DNA from: Quercus robur
Lineage: Eukaryota; Streptophyta; Magnoliopsida; Fagales; Fagaceae
Length of the DNA stretch: 64,000 bases
Assembly (NCBI RefSeq): GCF_932294415.1
Contig: NC_065536.1
Coordinates: 46,783,854 to 46,847,853 of the forward strand
Direction of reading: 5' to 3'
The position numbers were made by a program, and so were the translations under genes. Below are positions 1 through 13,335 of the stretch, piece after piece (the stretch's first letter is position 1; the number at the start of each line of letters is the position of its first letter). The notes under the pieces are model-generated. The model had not been told where the DNA came from. It ran no database searches and saw only the letters and a program-made list of their open reading frames with translations.

Positions 1-151
1 ATTTTTCATAATGATTTATTTATTTTGAACCTAGCTACTTTTTCTTGGTTATTGTTCAAAATGATTTATTTATATTGAACCTGCTTTTATTGGTTATTAT
101 GCTCTATATATATATAAGTTCTTAGTGGTTTTTATGGCTTTGAATCAACAG

Positions 152-2700
152 GGGATGCTCTGTACGCGTTGAGGAGATCTGTGAAGGATCCAAATGGTGT
201 TTTAGAGAGCTGGGATCCAACTTTGGTTGATCCCTGCACTTGGTTCCACGTTACTTGCGACAGTGATAATCGAGTTACCCGACTGTAAATCATATATTTT
301 CCCTATACTTTTATTATTATTTTTTTTCAATGTTTGTTTAGTTGATTGTAGCTTGTGTTTATTTAATTATTTTGACTGGTTCTTTAGCTGTTTTGAGTTT
401 TGAATACATCTTAAATTTGTATCTAGTACTATATTTGGCTGTAAAGAAGCTGGTATTTATTTCAAATGATGGTATATGTAAAAGTAGTATGAATTGTCAT
501 AAAGGAAAATATCATATTTATTTATTTTTAATTTCTCCATATGTGGATGTACTGCTTACCTACTCTTGAAGCTAATAGCTCTCACCCGTGAAAACTCAGT
601 CTGATTTGTTAGTAAAGACAAAGGACAACTTGAACTCTTGACTTTGACCATATTTTCCATATATGCAAGTGTATGAGCTTTAGAAAAGGCCAATTTTTAC
701 TAGTACTTTACTCTTTCAGAGCTTGCAATATAGTGATATACTTTCACTCTTCCTAAATTTTGTATTAAAAACACAGTAAGTAATAATTTGAAAGACACCT
801 ACATCACCTTTGTGCAACATAAAGAATGAATTTTATTAATATATATATATATATATATATTTTAATAATTACTTGTTGGGAATTCAAGTCATATTTACTT
901 TGGTGGTATGATTTTTTTTTTTTTTTATAAGTTTTGGTCCGAGGTCCTAGGTGTTTAACCTTTTTTTTTTTTTTTTTTTTGAGAAAGCCTAGGTGTTTAA
1001 CTTTGAATCATAAATTTTTATGGAATCTTTATCCATAGAGTTTAATTGAGTATATGATATGTGCAGTGACCTAGGTAATGCAAAGCTGTCAGGCAGTCTG
1101 GTTCCCGAGCTGGGGAATCTCGAGCGTCTTCAATATCTGTAAGTACTACTATAATTTTATCCAGTTCTTAATAATATTAATATTTATATCTATCTCAGTC
1201 TCACCAAACCAAAAGGTTTATAATTAGTTAATTATATATAAGTTGAAAATTTTTAATTTGCTAGTGATAATTAAAGTCTGATGGTTGCCTCGGCAACACT
1301 TAAAAATAAAAATAAGAAGTATGCAAACACTTTTTTTTTGTTTTTTTCACAACAAATTTTAGGTAGCAGATTGTTACTAGCCGCTATTAGTGAGAAAAAA
1401 GTAATTTAACAGATTGATATTTTTTTGGGAGAAAGAAACTAAGAACTTTATTAATGAAGATCAGCTATATCAGCCTGAAATACAAAATAAAGCTGGAGAA
1501 ACCTCGTCCATCCACACAACATAATCTGAAACATTAATGGAGTGCCGAGCTAGACTATGCGCTAATTTATTACCATCTCTCCTAGTATGATAGTACAATA
1601 ATTGATTAAAAGACCTAGAAAAAACCTTTGCATCTTGAATTAGAACCAATAATAACTTATAACCACTTACAATTCATTGTAAAAATATCGTAGACATAAC
1701 AATTCACCCTCCTTCTTCTTCTTTTTTATTCAAAATGAGGATGTTAAATGGTCCAATAAATACAAACAAAATAATTAGATTGTAAGATCTGCTATATGCC
1801 AAGTTTGTTGGATACTATAACTGCGAAAGAATATTTATATTGTCACCTACTCTACCAGCCAGTCGGTACCAATGTAATATCACCAATTGGATTACATATT
1901 AATGGATTTGGTGTTAAATTCCTATGGTTCATGATGTATGGTGCTGCATTTAATAAAAATTGAGCTGGTTGGTATTTTGTTCACTATTATGCAGGGAACT
2001 GTACATGAATAATTTGACTGGTCCCATACCAAAGGAACTTGGAGGATTGAGAAGCCTCGTTAGCTTGGATCTTTACCACAATATCCTAACTGGGTCCATC
2101 CCAGCCTCTCTCTCTAAGCTTTCTAATCTCAAATTCCTGTAAGAATTTTACTGCTCTCTGATCATAAGTTATGGTTGGCCCATTATTGTGGGACCAAAAA
2201 ATTGATATAAAGTTAAACATTCTTTACTGTGAACTGTGAATATGAACTGATTTTGTGACTGGTTCACGTAATGTCCATGCAGGCGATTGAATAGCAATAA
2301 CCTGACTGGAAAAATACCAAGGGAACTTACCAAACTTGGAAGCCTCAAGATCTTGTAAGCTATTTATAAAATAAATGCCTGAAATACACTTCTCTCTTTC
2401 CTTTAGTTTTTCTTGGCTCTTATAAAGTCCATGTGAATCTTGCAGTGACGTGTCAAACAACGATTTGTGTGGAACATTTCCAACCTCTGGATCCTTTTCT
2501 AAGTTCTCTGAGGAAAGGTAATTGATCATTTACACAATCTATTTTAACATTAAGAGAACAATAAGAGCTCTATTTCTCTTTATTTTATTTCAAGATTTAA
2601 TTTGTGGTTTTAATTTGGATGCAGTTTCATGAATAATCCAAGACTTGAAGGACCAGAACTGATGGGATTTGTGAGATATGATGTAGGAGGAAGCTGCTAA
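152..2700 (+). CDS. secreted leucine-rich-repeat protein (SERK-ectodomain-like), 5' partial
   Basis: Six exons are visible: 152-284, 1067-1138, 1995-2138, 2283-2354, 2446-2517 and 2625-2700 (TGC-TAA). All introns are GT-AG. Joined, they give 188 residues plus two bases of a split codon that starts upstream. The protein opens with [20 protein letters not shown] (LRRNT domain, with the PCTWFHVTC cysteine pair). About five 24-residue plant-type LRRs follow (for example [13 protein letters not shown]), one per 72-base exon and two in the 144-base exon. It ends with a cysteine cap ([14 protein letters not shown]). There is no transmembrane segment or kinase. This matches the short apoplastic LRR family of Arabidopsis AT5G21090/AT3G43740 and OsLRR1, usually about 215-220 residues, so only the signal-peptide exon is missing. 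Such proteins are thought to act in the apoplast with receptor kinases. That role is family knowledge and is not shown here. Confidence 0.93.
839..860. repeat. (AT)n microsatellite in LRR-gene intron 1
   Basis: This is a pure AT dinucleotide run inside the first visible intron (285-1066). The intron also has T-homopolymer runs near 910-980. No other element is recognised in this intron. Confidence 0.9.
1425..1682 (-). mobile_element. L1-type LINE 3' fragment (RNase H C-terminus) in LRR-gene intron 2
   Basis: Read on the minus strand, this intron segment encodes an uninterrupted stretch that includes [20 protein letters not shown], then [17 protein letters not shown] and a stop. This is the typical C-terminal end of the RNase H domain in plant L1 ORF2 (the R..N..AH.LAR pattern followed by VVWMDE). 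A short 3' tail ends in an A run, seen as the T run near 1425 on the plus strand. It looks like a strongly 5'-truncated LINE insertion, antisense to the host gene. No target-site duplication was established. Confidence 0.75.
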
Positions 2701-4161
2701 TGATGTACCAATTAATAGGCGATAATGTGTTGCCATTCCACCTGTCTAATTTCTCTTTATATGGGACGAGTTTTATGTTTAACTAATATAATTATTACCT
2801 AGCATAATTACTAATCACCAAGAAAAAGCCTACTTATATTTAGTGCAGAGATTTTCCATCTCCATGTTTTCTTTAAAATTTCAACTTTCGACCACCTATT
2901 TTTCCATTTTGATGATGTAAATCTATGTATGTTCTGCTCCTTTCTTGGAGCTATCAAGGTGGTTTGGTTTTGTGGAAGCACGTTGTATTGTACCGTTTAT
3001 ATACATATATAGAAATCAATGAAGTATGAACTTTTGGTTCTCCAGTTTGTGTAAGTACATTAAATTAGGTTCCCATTAAATTCAAATATATAGCTATATT
3101 GATAATTAAGATAAGAATTGTATTATTTTTTTCAAAAATAATTAAATTTAAAATAACTAAGTGTTTGAATTCAGTTGGAAAACTTAATATACTAGATGTA
3201 TCTAACCTATCACGTAATATTAAATTCGTGATATCCAAAACCTTGTAATTCCACTTATAAAAGATGTCTAGAATACAAAAATCTCTTGATCTCCAGTTAT
3301 CTTTTTATATTTAAAAAAAATAAAAAAATAAACCTTATAGAATTGTCAAAAATACAAAAATCTCAAATAATACTAAGCATGGTCTTGCTTGTAAGGCACT
3401 GCATAGATTGATTTCTTTAAGTTACAAAAGAGTGCGAGACTAACATATGGGTCCCTTGCACATGTTAATCTTACTTACGGTACATGAGACAAGCACAGGA
3501 AATACCTTCTTGTCCAAAAGAGCGCTAACTAGCTTTTGGAATAATGATGCTAACTGATAAAGTTGGTCAACTTTGTATTGTCTTTCCAAAAGGATTGTCC
3601 TTTAAACCATAGCTTATTGGATGATTTGTGGGCTGGGCTAGCCCTGTTCTCTCTTGAAAATATGAAGAACAAATCATGGCTTTGCTTTAAAAATTACACT
3701 CTTTTAACGTTCATGGCTTTGCTTTAAAAAACAAATCATTTAAATAGGTGCAAGGATGCAAAAGCACAATTCCATGTCTTGATGTTTAACCATTCTGATT
3801 TTGTATGTCCAAACTTCTAAAACTTTTGGAATTCCGCAAGCAAGATGAGCTAATATTTGCAGAATTTAAATGATTGAAGCAGAATTACAAAACAGAAATG
3901 TCGAGTTTAGAACCACAAATTTAGACTACTAAACAGGTTGGTTACTGTTAAAAGTAGAATTAAATTGCTAATATGAGCAAAAAATTTCCTTTAATATAAG
4001 GGTACATTTTCTTCTTAGTTTCATGCTCTAAGCTGTAGAGTGTGCAGTTGCATGGTGGTACTTTTTCTAAAGCATTCCAGTCTCTTCACGTTTAGCAGGT
4101 CACTTACATTGATTGATCAAGTGACGAGGACAAATTGGTTTTCCAAAATAATAATAATAAA

Positions 4162-4662
4162 AGCATTCACACCAGGCTCGGTGAGAATTTAGCCAATAAA
4201 ACTATTTTAACATACTCATTTGTATATGTCTTTACATCAGGCTCAATACTCTATTATTAAAATATTATTTTTTATTATTTATTGTTCTCTCTCTCTCTCT
4301 CTCTCTCACAACCCAGAACACCTCACAGAGAAGACAACACCACCATCGCACCAACAACACCACACCACCATTATCATCGCAGCAACACCACAGCAAAGAC
4401 CCACTCACACCACCGCCAAAACCTTCTGTTTGCTGCTGTGATTTCCCAACCTCTTTCACTACACTACCGCCGACCCATTTACACCACTACTGCTGAAACC
4501 CCTCTCCCTCTTTGCTTGCCGCTGCGATGTGGGTTTTGGATTTGATGGGTTTGATGTTGGTGGTGGTTGTTTCTAATGTTGGGTTTGATGATGTTGGTTG
4601 AGAGAGAGAGAGAGAAAAGAAGAATTTTTTTAACATTGACGATGAATAGTATCATGCCTCCA
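4162..4662. mobile_element. probable decayed Harbinger-type element
   Basis: The left end resembles the GCATTCACACCAGG start seen in other Harbinger-like copies of this window. The core has the same plan: a (CT)n run at about 4286-4308, then a CCACCACCGCC-rich stretch, then GGTTTGATG-type and GA-rich sequence. The right terminal repeat and a TTA duplication are not clear, so the boundaries are approximate. Confidence 0.4.
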
Positions 4663-6021
4663 GTGTAGTTTTTGTGTGCTTTCAGCTATATCTTGTTCTG
4701 TACATCATCTTTTCTCAAAACTCTCCACTATGAGGCCGTTCAACAGGGCAGCCATTATCACAGCAGAAACAAGGGCATTGGATAAATTCCGAGGAAGGAA
4801 AAAGAAAAAATTCCACTTCCCATTAGTTTATGGTGTTGATAGCAGCTTTCTTTAATGGGGCAGATTCATGTTGTTAATAGCATAGCAATTATGAATGGGG
4901 CAGATTCAAATTTCATGCAACAACAAAACAAGCCCTAAGACAACTCTTGATTTCTCCATCCCTCCTGGGAGTTTTTGAAACATTCAACTCTTTATATATA
5001 TATAGGAAAGATTCAAACCCTGGTCTCCTTACCAGACAAAGACACTGAACAACTAAGCTCTTGACATGAAATTCTAGATTCAAGTTGGGGCCAATGCATC
5101 AATTGCTTCTTGTTGATAATGAATAATAAATAATAAATAATAAATAATATGCCCACCTAGAAAACACTAAATTAGGCAGAAGATCAAGAGCCAAGGGAGC
5201 CAACATGGTTTGTAAGAGGGAAAAAAAGAAAAAATAAAGAAAGAAAAGAAAAGAGCAATTGGCAATTAATTGCATGGAAGATACAAAATTTCTCAAATGA
5301 TGAAAAATATTAGCATTTATTAAACTAATCTACCCCGAGTGCCCGCCCATCAAACAAATTAATTGGTGACTATAACATATGATAAAAAAGAAACAAAAAT
5401 TATAGATAAAGGACATATTTACATATCTGCAGCTGTACGATATGGTGAAACAATTTGCTCCCAGGACTTTGGGTTGCCAAATCAAAAACAAAAAATTATC
5501 ACCGAAGATGATTAGAATCAACCTGCACCTGCATCCAAATTTATCAACACTAAGAAAAAGAAGAATAGGTGTTACACCCATAGCAGGTCGAAAGAGTACT
5601 AGACACCCAATAAATTTTCAACACTTAAAAACATATATCTTTAGCTGACTAAAGTTCTGAGTATTTGTAATTAAAATAGGTTCAGAACAGGAGACAAAAC
5701 AGGCAGCTTGTAGACATACATAGGCCGATACAAAGCTTGCTTAATAAAATATCCAAGTCATTAAAGCATGTGTCTCAACATGAAGTTGAAGATGGTTTAA
5801 GTGAGAAAACAAGTAGGACTTATGTACTAGAAATGAGTTACTTGAGTTAGTTGTCGATATAAATAGAAGGAACTTAGCTCATTGTATTTTTTAAAGATAA
5901 AATTACGGCACAGCCAAAAGAAAGCCATGTTATACAGTGTTATGATCATCTCATCAAATGCTTACATGGATGTACCTATCAACTACTGTGTCATCAGTTT
6001 GTTCTTATGCGTCCCTAGGTG

Positions 6022-6035
6022 TACACACACACGCG

Positions 6036-6066
<31 letters not shown>

Positions 6067-6067
6067 A
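6022..6067. repeat. (AC)n-(GC)n-(AC)n compound microsatellite
   Basis: An AC run passes into a short GC run and back to AC, just downstream of the stop codon of the At2g33490-like gene. It is alternating purine-pyrimidine throughout. Confidence 0.9.
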
Positions 6068-6196
6068 TTCATAACTCATAAGTAATATTTAAGCACAATA
6101 TTACTTAAAAGAATAAGTAAAATAAAGGAACAGGTTTCTAAATTACCTCTAATTTGAACAGCCCGAGTGAGAGTCTCAAAACCAAGTTGATGATGG

Positions 6197-9100
6197 CTAG
6201 TTGCTAGAAAGGGTTATTGGTGTCAAAGGGGGTGAAGTAATGACTTCAGTCATCTCTGAGCTGTGAGGAGTTTCCAGGGGCTTGGATGCATTTGAATTCA
6301 TCGCCTCAGGACTACTTGAGGGAATGGAGAAACTACGTGCTACAGTTTGAGGAGGTGTTGGAAGCGGAGATGCTGCATTTAATACAACTGATTTATTTGT
6401 AGTAGAAAGCACTTGATCCCTTGACCCCAAGGGGGCTGAATGTCCAGTAAAATCCTTAGGTCTTGAAGACTTGGGGGTTGAACTTGCAGGGGGCCTTGGA
6501 AGTTCATGAAGCTCACTTATTTTAGGTGAGGACAAAAAAGTAGGAGAAGTACTTGGAGAAGCTCTTGGTGAAGTTGATGGAGGTTGAGACATTGGATTTT
6601 GCAGAAGAGGTCCAGAATACAAATGGCGACGATCCGCTGAGACAGGCTTTGTAGGCCATGGCTTACTTGTCAATGGACCAGAAAAGGCATATCTTTTGAG
6701 TTTTTTTGGTTCGGCAGCAGCACGCGTGTCATGCCATGAAAATAAAAGCCCATCAGCCAAAGGAGGGGGTAACCAAGCGGATGCAGAATTGTTGTTGCTC
6801 TCTTTGAGTACAGACTGAGCATTTCTGACGGTGGGTCCAGAAACTTTCTCATGTACTTTAATTTTTTCCAACTTATTTGGTTCCAGTGGGGAGGAATGCC
6901 ACAACTGCTGAGTACGCTCTGTAACTGTAGTCTGTGTTTTGTGAAGCACTGGATTACCTGATCCTGTAGAAACTGAACTCCTTGTATCAACTGGAGTGGG
7001 TAGTACGTATGTGTGCAACTTACGTGTTGATGATGGCTGCATCTGTCTTGCCTTTTCAGTAGAATCAAATTTATACTCGGCAAAAAGTGGGGCTGATTGG
7101 CTGCTGGGCCTACTACCTCTATAGGAAAAAGAATTCCTACGGAACCTACCCATATTTTCCTGCAAATATGAAAGGAAGCATATGCCTCATAAGTAACCAA
7201 ATGTTGTTTTCTGAATCTCAAAGATCAAATATTTAAGAAGGTAAAGTAAATGTAATAAATGTCCAGGTCCTGGAGTTGCTTCATGGGACAGACTGCATTA
7301 TATATGCATGTTTTTCTTAACCAATCCAATCCACTGAAAACTGATTTAGGAAAACAATTTTCAAATCCTCATCCATAAGTTTGACTAGATATGTTATCTG
7401 ACTATACACATGCATATACAACAGTTACTTTTGTCATCAGATCAAGCATATACAGATTGTTAGCAGAAAATTATATTGCAACAACATAAAAAATTCACTA
7501 AATTGCAATGTATATATTGGTAACTGTGAATGAATTAATTACTGACAGATTGGGCTCTTTACCTTCACAGCTTCCAAATTCGCAACCTGGGGAAATGTAA
7601 TGTCCACCTGATCCAGCAGCATAAAACATTTTATGATTATATAACAAGTTAATATGAGATCCAACTTTGTGGCAAAATGTAATGCTGCAGAAATTTGACA
7701 ACCAAAAAATAAAAAAGGGGGGCAAATAGTATGGTCACTATCTATTTTATTTTCATATTAGTGCATTGACTGGCAAAAAATGAAACAGTTAATCCTCAAA
7801 CCATTGCAGAAGCATTTCACTACGTCACAGCACAAGAGTCTAAGAAGCATAAGAAAGATTAAAGCATCTATGCTATCATATGCATGGCATAGAAGCTATC
7901 ATTAGTTAGTATATGCTCGTATACAAAATTATCGTATGTGTAAGTACTTATACATGCTACCAAAATTTTTTTTTTTTTGTTTGTCCAACACTTCTAGATA
8001 TATTTCAAAAGGTGAAGAGACAACTGCTTAGAATTTCTCAACCAGAAGCAGAAGGAAATAAAGAGTCACCTCCATTGGGTTTTGTGTCGTAGAAACATCG
8101 TGCTCCTGATCATCTTGTCGATAATCAAAACTCAATTCCCCATTATCACGCACATCGTTGTCATCGTAATCCTCATCATCCTCATCATCATCATCATCCT
8201 CATCTTCTTCTTCATCATCGTCGTCGTCATCATCATCATCATCATACTCCTCCCCATCATCAAGTCCACTGAACTGGTAATCAATGTGTTGCTGTTCAGT
8301 TACCCATTTCACATGCGGTTCTACTGCCTCAAGAGACTTAACTGCCTTCTTGAAGAAGCACAACTGTTTTCAAACAAAAAAGAGAGCATTATGCAACGTG
8401 AAGAAAGACAAAGTTTTAAAGAAACAGACAATCAGAGAAGAAAAATGGAAAACCTGAGCCGCATGGTGGCGAGCTGCCTGTGTAAGAAGACTTCGAGTCT
8501 GTCCTTGCTTTAGAGATTTCAACCGGAAAACAAGCAAGGTTGATTCCTCATCATACTCATCACGAGCCATTTGTAACTGCTGCAAAGAAAAACTCTCTCC
8601 TTTTCCACTTTTCGATCGCCCTTTCTCTCTCTGTCTTGTCATCATATAATCATATACATCTCTGTAGATCACATACCAAAGTTAGAAGAAATTAATTCCC
8701 CATTTATATATGTACACACACAAACAAGCACACACATTTATGAATGTGTGTTGGTGTATATTTATATACATAGAATTGAGAAGGTATAAAGTTTTGAACC
8801 TTTTCTCATCACATTGTCGCTTCATTTCCTGCATCAATATGAGAGGGAAAACCTCATTGACTATTATTTTAAATGGCCAATAAAAAACATTAATGCAATT
8901 GAGAAGCAACAAATACAATGTCCAAATTCAGCCCATGGAAAACTACGCATTTGGTACAGATACTCATATTCCGAAAAAGAAAGCAATCACTAATAACAGA
9001 AATTTACAAAAAAGGAACAACACCACCAAAAAAAGAAAATTTAAATCCAATTAGTCTTAACAATGCAATATTTAGTCAATAACACTAATCTGAATTTTTA

Positions 9101-12100
9101 TACATTTAAACATGGCTTGAAGGACAATTTGCAAAGTAACCCTTTTCAATATCAGAAGCATCTGAATTCTTTCAAGGGTTCAATGGCTCATCAAAATCTT
9201 TTGTATGTCTCTCCAAGAAAAGGTCCATTGGTTGGTAGCATACTTTGGAATGGATAAGCACCAGCATTACATAGCATTTTTTTCTTTTTCTTTTTTTAAA
9301 TTAGAATTACAAAGCATTGATCAGGTCCTATCCCCTTTATAATAACATGAAGCTCTATTGTAGCACAAGGTCCCCTAAATGGTGCATTTCAAATGACAGT
9401 TGATCCTTATTTTTTTTTATCAGCTGGTTAAGCTGCCATACATTTATGCTACCTCTAATTAATTCCTGGCTTTACTGTTTACACATTGAGATTAAAAGAC
9501 CAATGACGCCTGCCCCACCTAGGTTGGACTAGCCATTGTGTTCCCTCAAGCTCAAGTATGGTTCCCTTTTTTATTTTCTCATGTTAAAGGAGAGGTAATA
9601 GAGCCATTCATTGAGTTGCCACTTCCTTCATAAGAAGGAAGCTTCAGGTTCTGTCTCCTTCCCTCATTGGTTCTCTCTACAATCCTCTAGTCAATCTTCC
9701 AAGTTTCAGTATCTAGGATACAAAACAGCCAGATAATGCAGAAATTATGCATGTCACAAGAACAAATATAAACTTGTCATAAGCTGATTAGATTAAAGAA
9801 CCCATATGAACAAACCTCAACCGTTCGAAGTTCATTAAGAAGAGACTCTGATGGGATTGTGACTGTCTGGAATATATGAGAGCGCTGTAATATGCAAAGC
9901 AATAACTCATTACCATGGAAAAATCAAAGAGAGATTTCTTCAATATTTTACAGATAAGAATAAGGACTCACATAGCTATCAACAAGTTTCTGCAATTCAA
10001 ACTGTATTTTTCCTAGCATTAGCAGAACTCTGCCTGCAAAAGAATAAAAACAACTAAAGATTATTTCTCCATTGATTGGGATGAAACAACTACAATGTAA
10101 TGGTCTGCATTTCTCTGAAACAAATTTAAAAAAATTTAGTTCAAGTAATATCTATAATCAGAATCAATAATCATCTTGTGTGTGAATTACCATGGGATAT
10201 GCGGAAAAACAAAAATTAAAGCAGTATGAATTCCTATAGAACTACACAAAACCAAGTTTACTTTCTGAGTGTGATAACCACATAAAACTGCAAGTCAACC
10301 TCGTTGAAGTCATAATGTAAAATAGCAACCCAACTAGGAGTCTGTATGGCTCTGCATTAAGCAGGATCCTTAAGAGCTTCATATACTGTTCGTGCTTTAT
10401 AAACCCAGCACTTTAAAGCACTGTTCACCGTAATTTTCCAAACGCTCTAAATGCTAAAGATATTTCAAGTTAAAACTCTACATCGCAAAAGCTCTGCCAC
10501 TAAATCTTTACAATTAGAGCTCTACTTCCTACAACAATGCCAAACAGGTACTAGGAGAATTATATTGTAAAGAAATCAAAGAAATTAGTTGAGACATAAG
10601 CTAGAGTTTCTAAACTTCAATATTAGTTTTGAACAAATTTTAGACCAAAACAAAATCCAAAGGCAACATTAAAATCTTGCCTACATGGTGGTGTGGGCCT
10701 GGGGTATGTCTTATTTTCAAATCTTGCCTATGAAAGAAAAAATAAATTAGTTAATAATGTTTTCCCTTGACTTACCACTCTCTTCATCATCATTATTCAA
10801 TGCAGTTTTCTCAAGAAGACAAGCACCCAATTCCCGCAACGACTCTGAGAATTCTGAAAAATAAATGGGATTACATAAGTATACTACTTGAAAACAAGAC
10901 ATCACACACTAATTCAAATTTTAGTATGAGAAAATTCACATTTCATCGTGCTAAAGCTCAAATTCAAAACTTAAAATACTGTGGAATCATGGAATCAAAC
11001 CATTCCCATCATCATTTTACAAACACAATTAACATAAAAACTGTCATACCCAGTGCACAAGCCACTTTTTATGAGGTCTGGGAGAGATGATTGGTAAACA
11101 GCCTTACCCCCAAATTTTTTTTGGAGAGGCTGACTCCCAAAACTCACCACATATGCTAGTTCATAATACTAACAGCCTCCAAGGAAGAAAATAAATAAAA
11201 TAAATTTGGCGTTTCTAGACATAAATTATAGAAAATTCAAGCCATTTTTATACAACATCCCATGATACCCATCTTCAAGCTCTGTTACAAGACCAAATCT
11301 CCAAAACTGATGTAGCTTTGCTCTAAGTCACGTATTAATACTAAATCTTAGGTCTTAAGGAAAACTTAAACTCTAGTGAATGTCATCCTAGCAACACACC
11401 ACAATGTACTGCAACATCTACCGAAACTAAGAGGGCGAAAAGACAATGTAAGGCAACTATATTATCAAATTCATTAGTAGCAACCAACAAGACCACCACC
11501 CAGCCTTGTAAATGCATTTTACAACTAAACTAAAATCGGAGCAAAATCCATGTTAAATCAAAACCCAATTGCCAATTCATATCATCATGCTAATAGATAA
11601 TGTGCATCCGTAAAGACAAGCATACAGTGATCATTCCCTTCTCTACTGCATTTCTTTAATGATACACACAAAAAGCATATCCGACGCTCAAATAAAAAAC
11701 AAAATGAAGTCATGGAAGTACCATAAGCACTGTTTGCAGTTGCCGCAGCCGCAGAAAGTAAGCTGTCATAGCAATCTCTCATATCCTGCATATCCTGCAA
11801 CCAAAAAAAAAAAAAAAAAAAAAAACACTATAAAAGAGCATCTATATTTCTATATGTTATAAAAACTTGGTTCTGTGAAAACAAACAAAGTTCCAATCTC
11901 AACCAAATCAAAAATTGAATTCGTTACAGCAATTCATAAAGCCCTAGAATTTGGGGTCAAACGCTGAATTTAGAAAAAAGTAACCAGTCAAACTGAACGG
12001 CGTACAAAGAGAACAGAAACCAAAAGAAACCCTAGCAATACGTTTGGCTGCTGAGAAACCATAGGAAAATGAGAACAAACCTAAGGAATTCACAACAGAC

Positions 12101-12352
12101 ATAGTCGGAAATACGAAACGATTATTCCGATATTCATACTTCCATTTTTTTTTTCTTTTCTTTTTTGTTAGTTTCTCAGCAACCAAACAAAACACAAACA
12201 AAGAAAGAAAAAAGAAGAAGAAGAAGAAGATAGCGGACCTGAGAAGCCTGAGCGAGCTCGTCCAATTTTGGCAAAGGCCGAATATCTCTTCGCTCCTTGG
12301 AATCGTTTTTGTGCAGACCGAAACCTCGCAACTTTTTCAGCGAAGTCTTCAT
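6197..12352 (-). CDS. At2g33490-like BAR-domain / hydroxyproline-rich family protein, complete
   Basis: Ten minus-strand exons are 12239-12352 (ATG at 12352), 11722-11794, 10776-10853, 9972-10033, 9816-9884, 8800-8828, 8454-8661, 8070-8363, 7563-7607 and 6197-7159 (TAG). All junctions are GT-AG and keep frame, giving 1935 bases or 644 residues; the Arabidopsis relative is about 620. Residues 1-38 start MKTSLKKLRGFGLHKNDSKE. Residues up to about 250 form the BAR-like coiled region, with DMRDCYDSLL, LGKIQFELQKLVDSY, MKRQCDEKR, RQREKGRSKSGKGE and LKSLKQGQTRSLLTQAARHH. An Asp/Glu-rich tract of about 45 residues follows, then a Ser/Pro-rich tail with the conserved patches SQSAPLF, LPTPV, PPPLADGLLFS, FSGPLTSKP, SPTFLSSPKISELHELPRPP and SPPLTPITLSSN. 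Membrane-curvature binding is inferred from the BAR-like fold, and the cellular role is not established. The alternative reading of a cell-wall glycoprotein is unlikely because there is no signal peptide. Confidence 0.95.
8165..8256 (-). repeat. in-frame GAT/GAC trinucleotide tract encoding poly-Asp/Glu
   Basis: Within exon 8 of the At2g33490-like gene, runs of TCA/TCG on the plus strand read as GAT/GAC on the coding strand. They give ten consecutive aspartates and then mixed Asp/Glu. The Arabidopsis relative also has an acidic stretch here, but this one looks expanded. Confidence 0.85.
10341..10549. mobile_element. hAT-type MITE in intron of the At2g33490-like gene
   Basis: A 209-bp insertion is flanked by a perfect 8-bp direct repeat ACTAGGAG (10333-10340 and 10550-10557). 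The imperfect terminal inverted repeats are TCTGTATGGCTCTG on the left and, reverse-complemented, ACCTGTTTGGCATTG on the right. An 8-bp duplication with short TIRs is the hAT signature. No coding capacity is seen. Confidence 0.82.
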
Positions 12353-12500
12353 CGCTTTCGTTTCGAGCTCTGCCAATTCAAAACTCAAAGCCTTTCTCTC
12401 TCTCTCTCTCTCTGTCTCTGTGTCTCTGTGTGTGTGTTTTTTGAGCTCTGCGAATTCAGTAATTGAAAAAGCGTATTTTATGAAAAACAAAAAAACGAAG
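12353..12500 (-). promoter_or_regulatory. 5' leader of the At2g33490-like gene with GA-rich tract
   Basis: Immediately upstream of the ATG at 12352, the transcribed strand carries an (AG)n run with AC repeats (12392-12436 on the plus strand as CT/GT). GA-rich 5' leaders are common in plant genes. No TATA box or transcription start could be assigned confidently. Confidence 0.5.
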
Positions 12501-13297
12501 AAAGATTCTCAAAAATGGAATAAAAAAACAAATAATATTTTCTTCTTCTTCTGCTTCTGCTTCAGCTCTTCCGTTCTATTCTATAGTATGGTTACGTCAG
12601 GAACAGAGCGATGACCATCAGACCATGATAGTTTAATCAAACAAGTTTTTGTTTTTTGTTTTTTTTTTTTTTTTAATAAAGTATTTTATTATTTTTCAAT
12701 TCCTTTTTCTTTTTCTCATAGATAGACTGGTAAAAATACTAAAATTGAAACACTTTTTGTTTTTACTTTTGGATTTGTGTATATATATAAAATCGAATGC
12801 AGCGAAAATTTAGTAGAGTTTTACCGGTGTCACGCATTATTGTTGAGTAATCAATGTAATTTTGCCACAATCTCAACCTTTTTTTATATATAATTAAAAA
12901 AATGGGGGTCTTCGGGGTTGACTAATCGATCTCACGCCACGTAACAGTAAGGATAATATCACATGTTTTTGTTTAAGAAAAATGTTACGTTCACAACACT
13001 TTCATAACAAATCTTAAATGACAGATTGGCAAGAAAGTAATTTTAATGATAAATTTAAATTAAAAATCGTAACAATCTATCACTTAAGATTTATAATGAA
13101 AATATTATAAACGTGTAAAATAATTTCTCTTTGTTCAAAAATCATCATTAGAGTTCAGTATATTTTTATGGTGTTTAATTCATCTACTTTCTCCAACCAC
13201 TTAAATTGCCCCATAGAGCACTTGCCATTCTAGTCCAGCTCACTTTTAAATTTCATGTACTAGACATCATGTTTCTTGTATTTTAATTTCTTGCCTC

Positions 13298-13335
<38 letters not shown>

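Larger units (their letters stand above)
2701..6196. other. intergenic region between the LRR gene and the At2g33490-like gene
   Basis: The LRR gene 3'UTR should lie in the first few hundred bases. No convincing coding sequence was found. The short open frames near 4.2-4.5 kb are translations of CT-rich and CCACCA-rich repeat. AT-rich filler occupies 3050-3360. A tRNA-like or SINE-like scrap may be present around 5000-5070, but it is too degraded to call. Confidence 0.7.

Noticed and set aside
8082..8513. Ile-rich 143-residue frame on the plus strand
   Set aside because: It is the antisense shadow of the Asp-rich exon 8 and exon 7 of the At2g33490-like gene.
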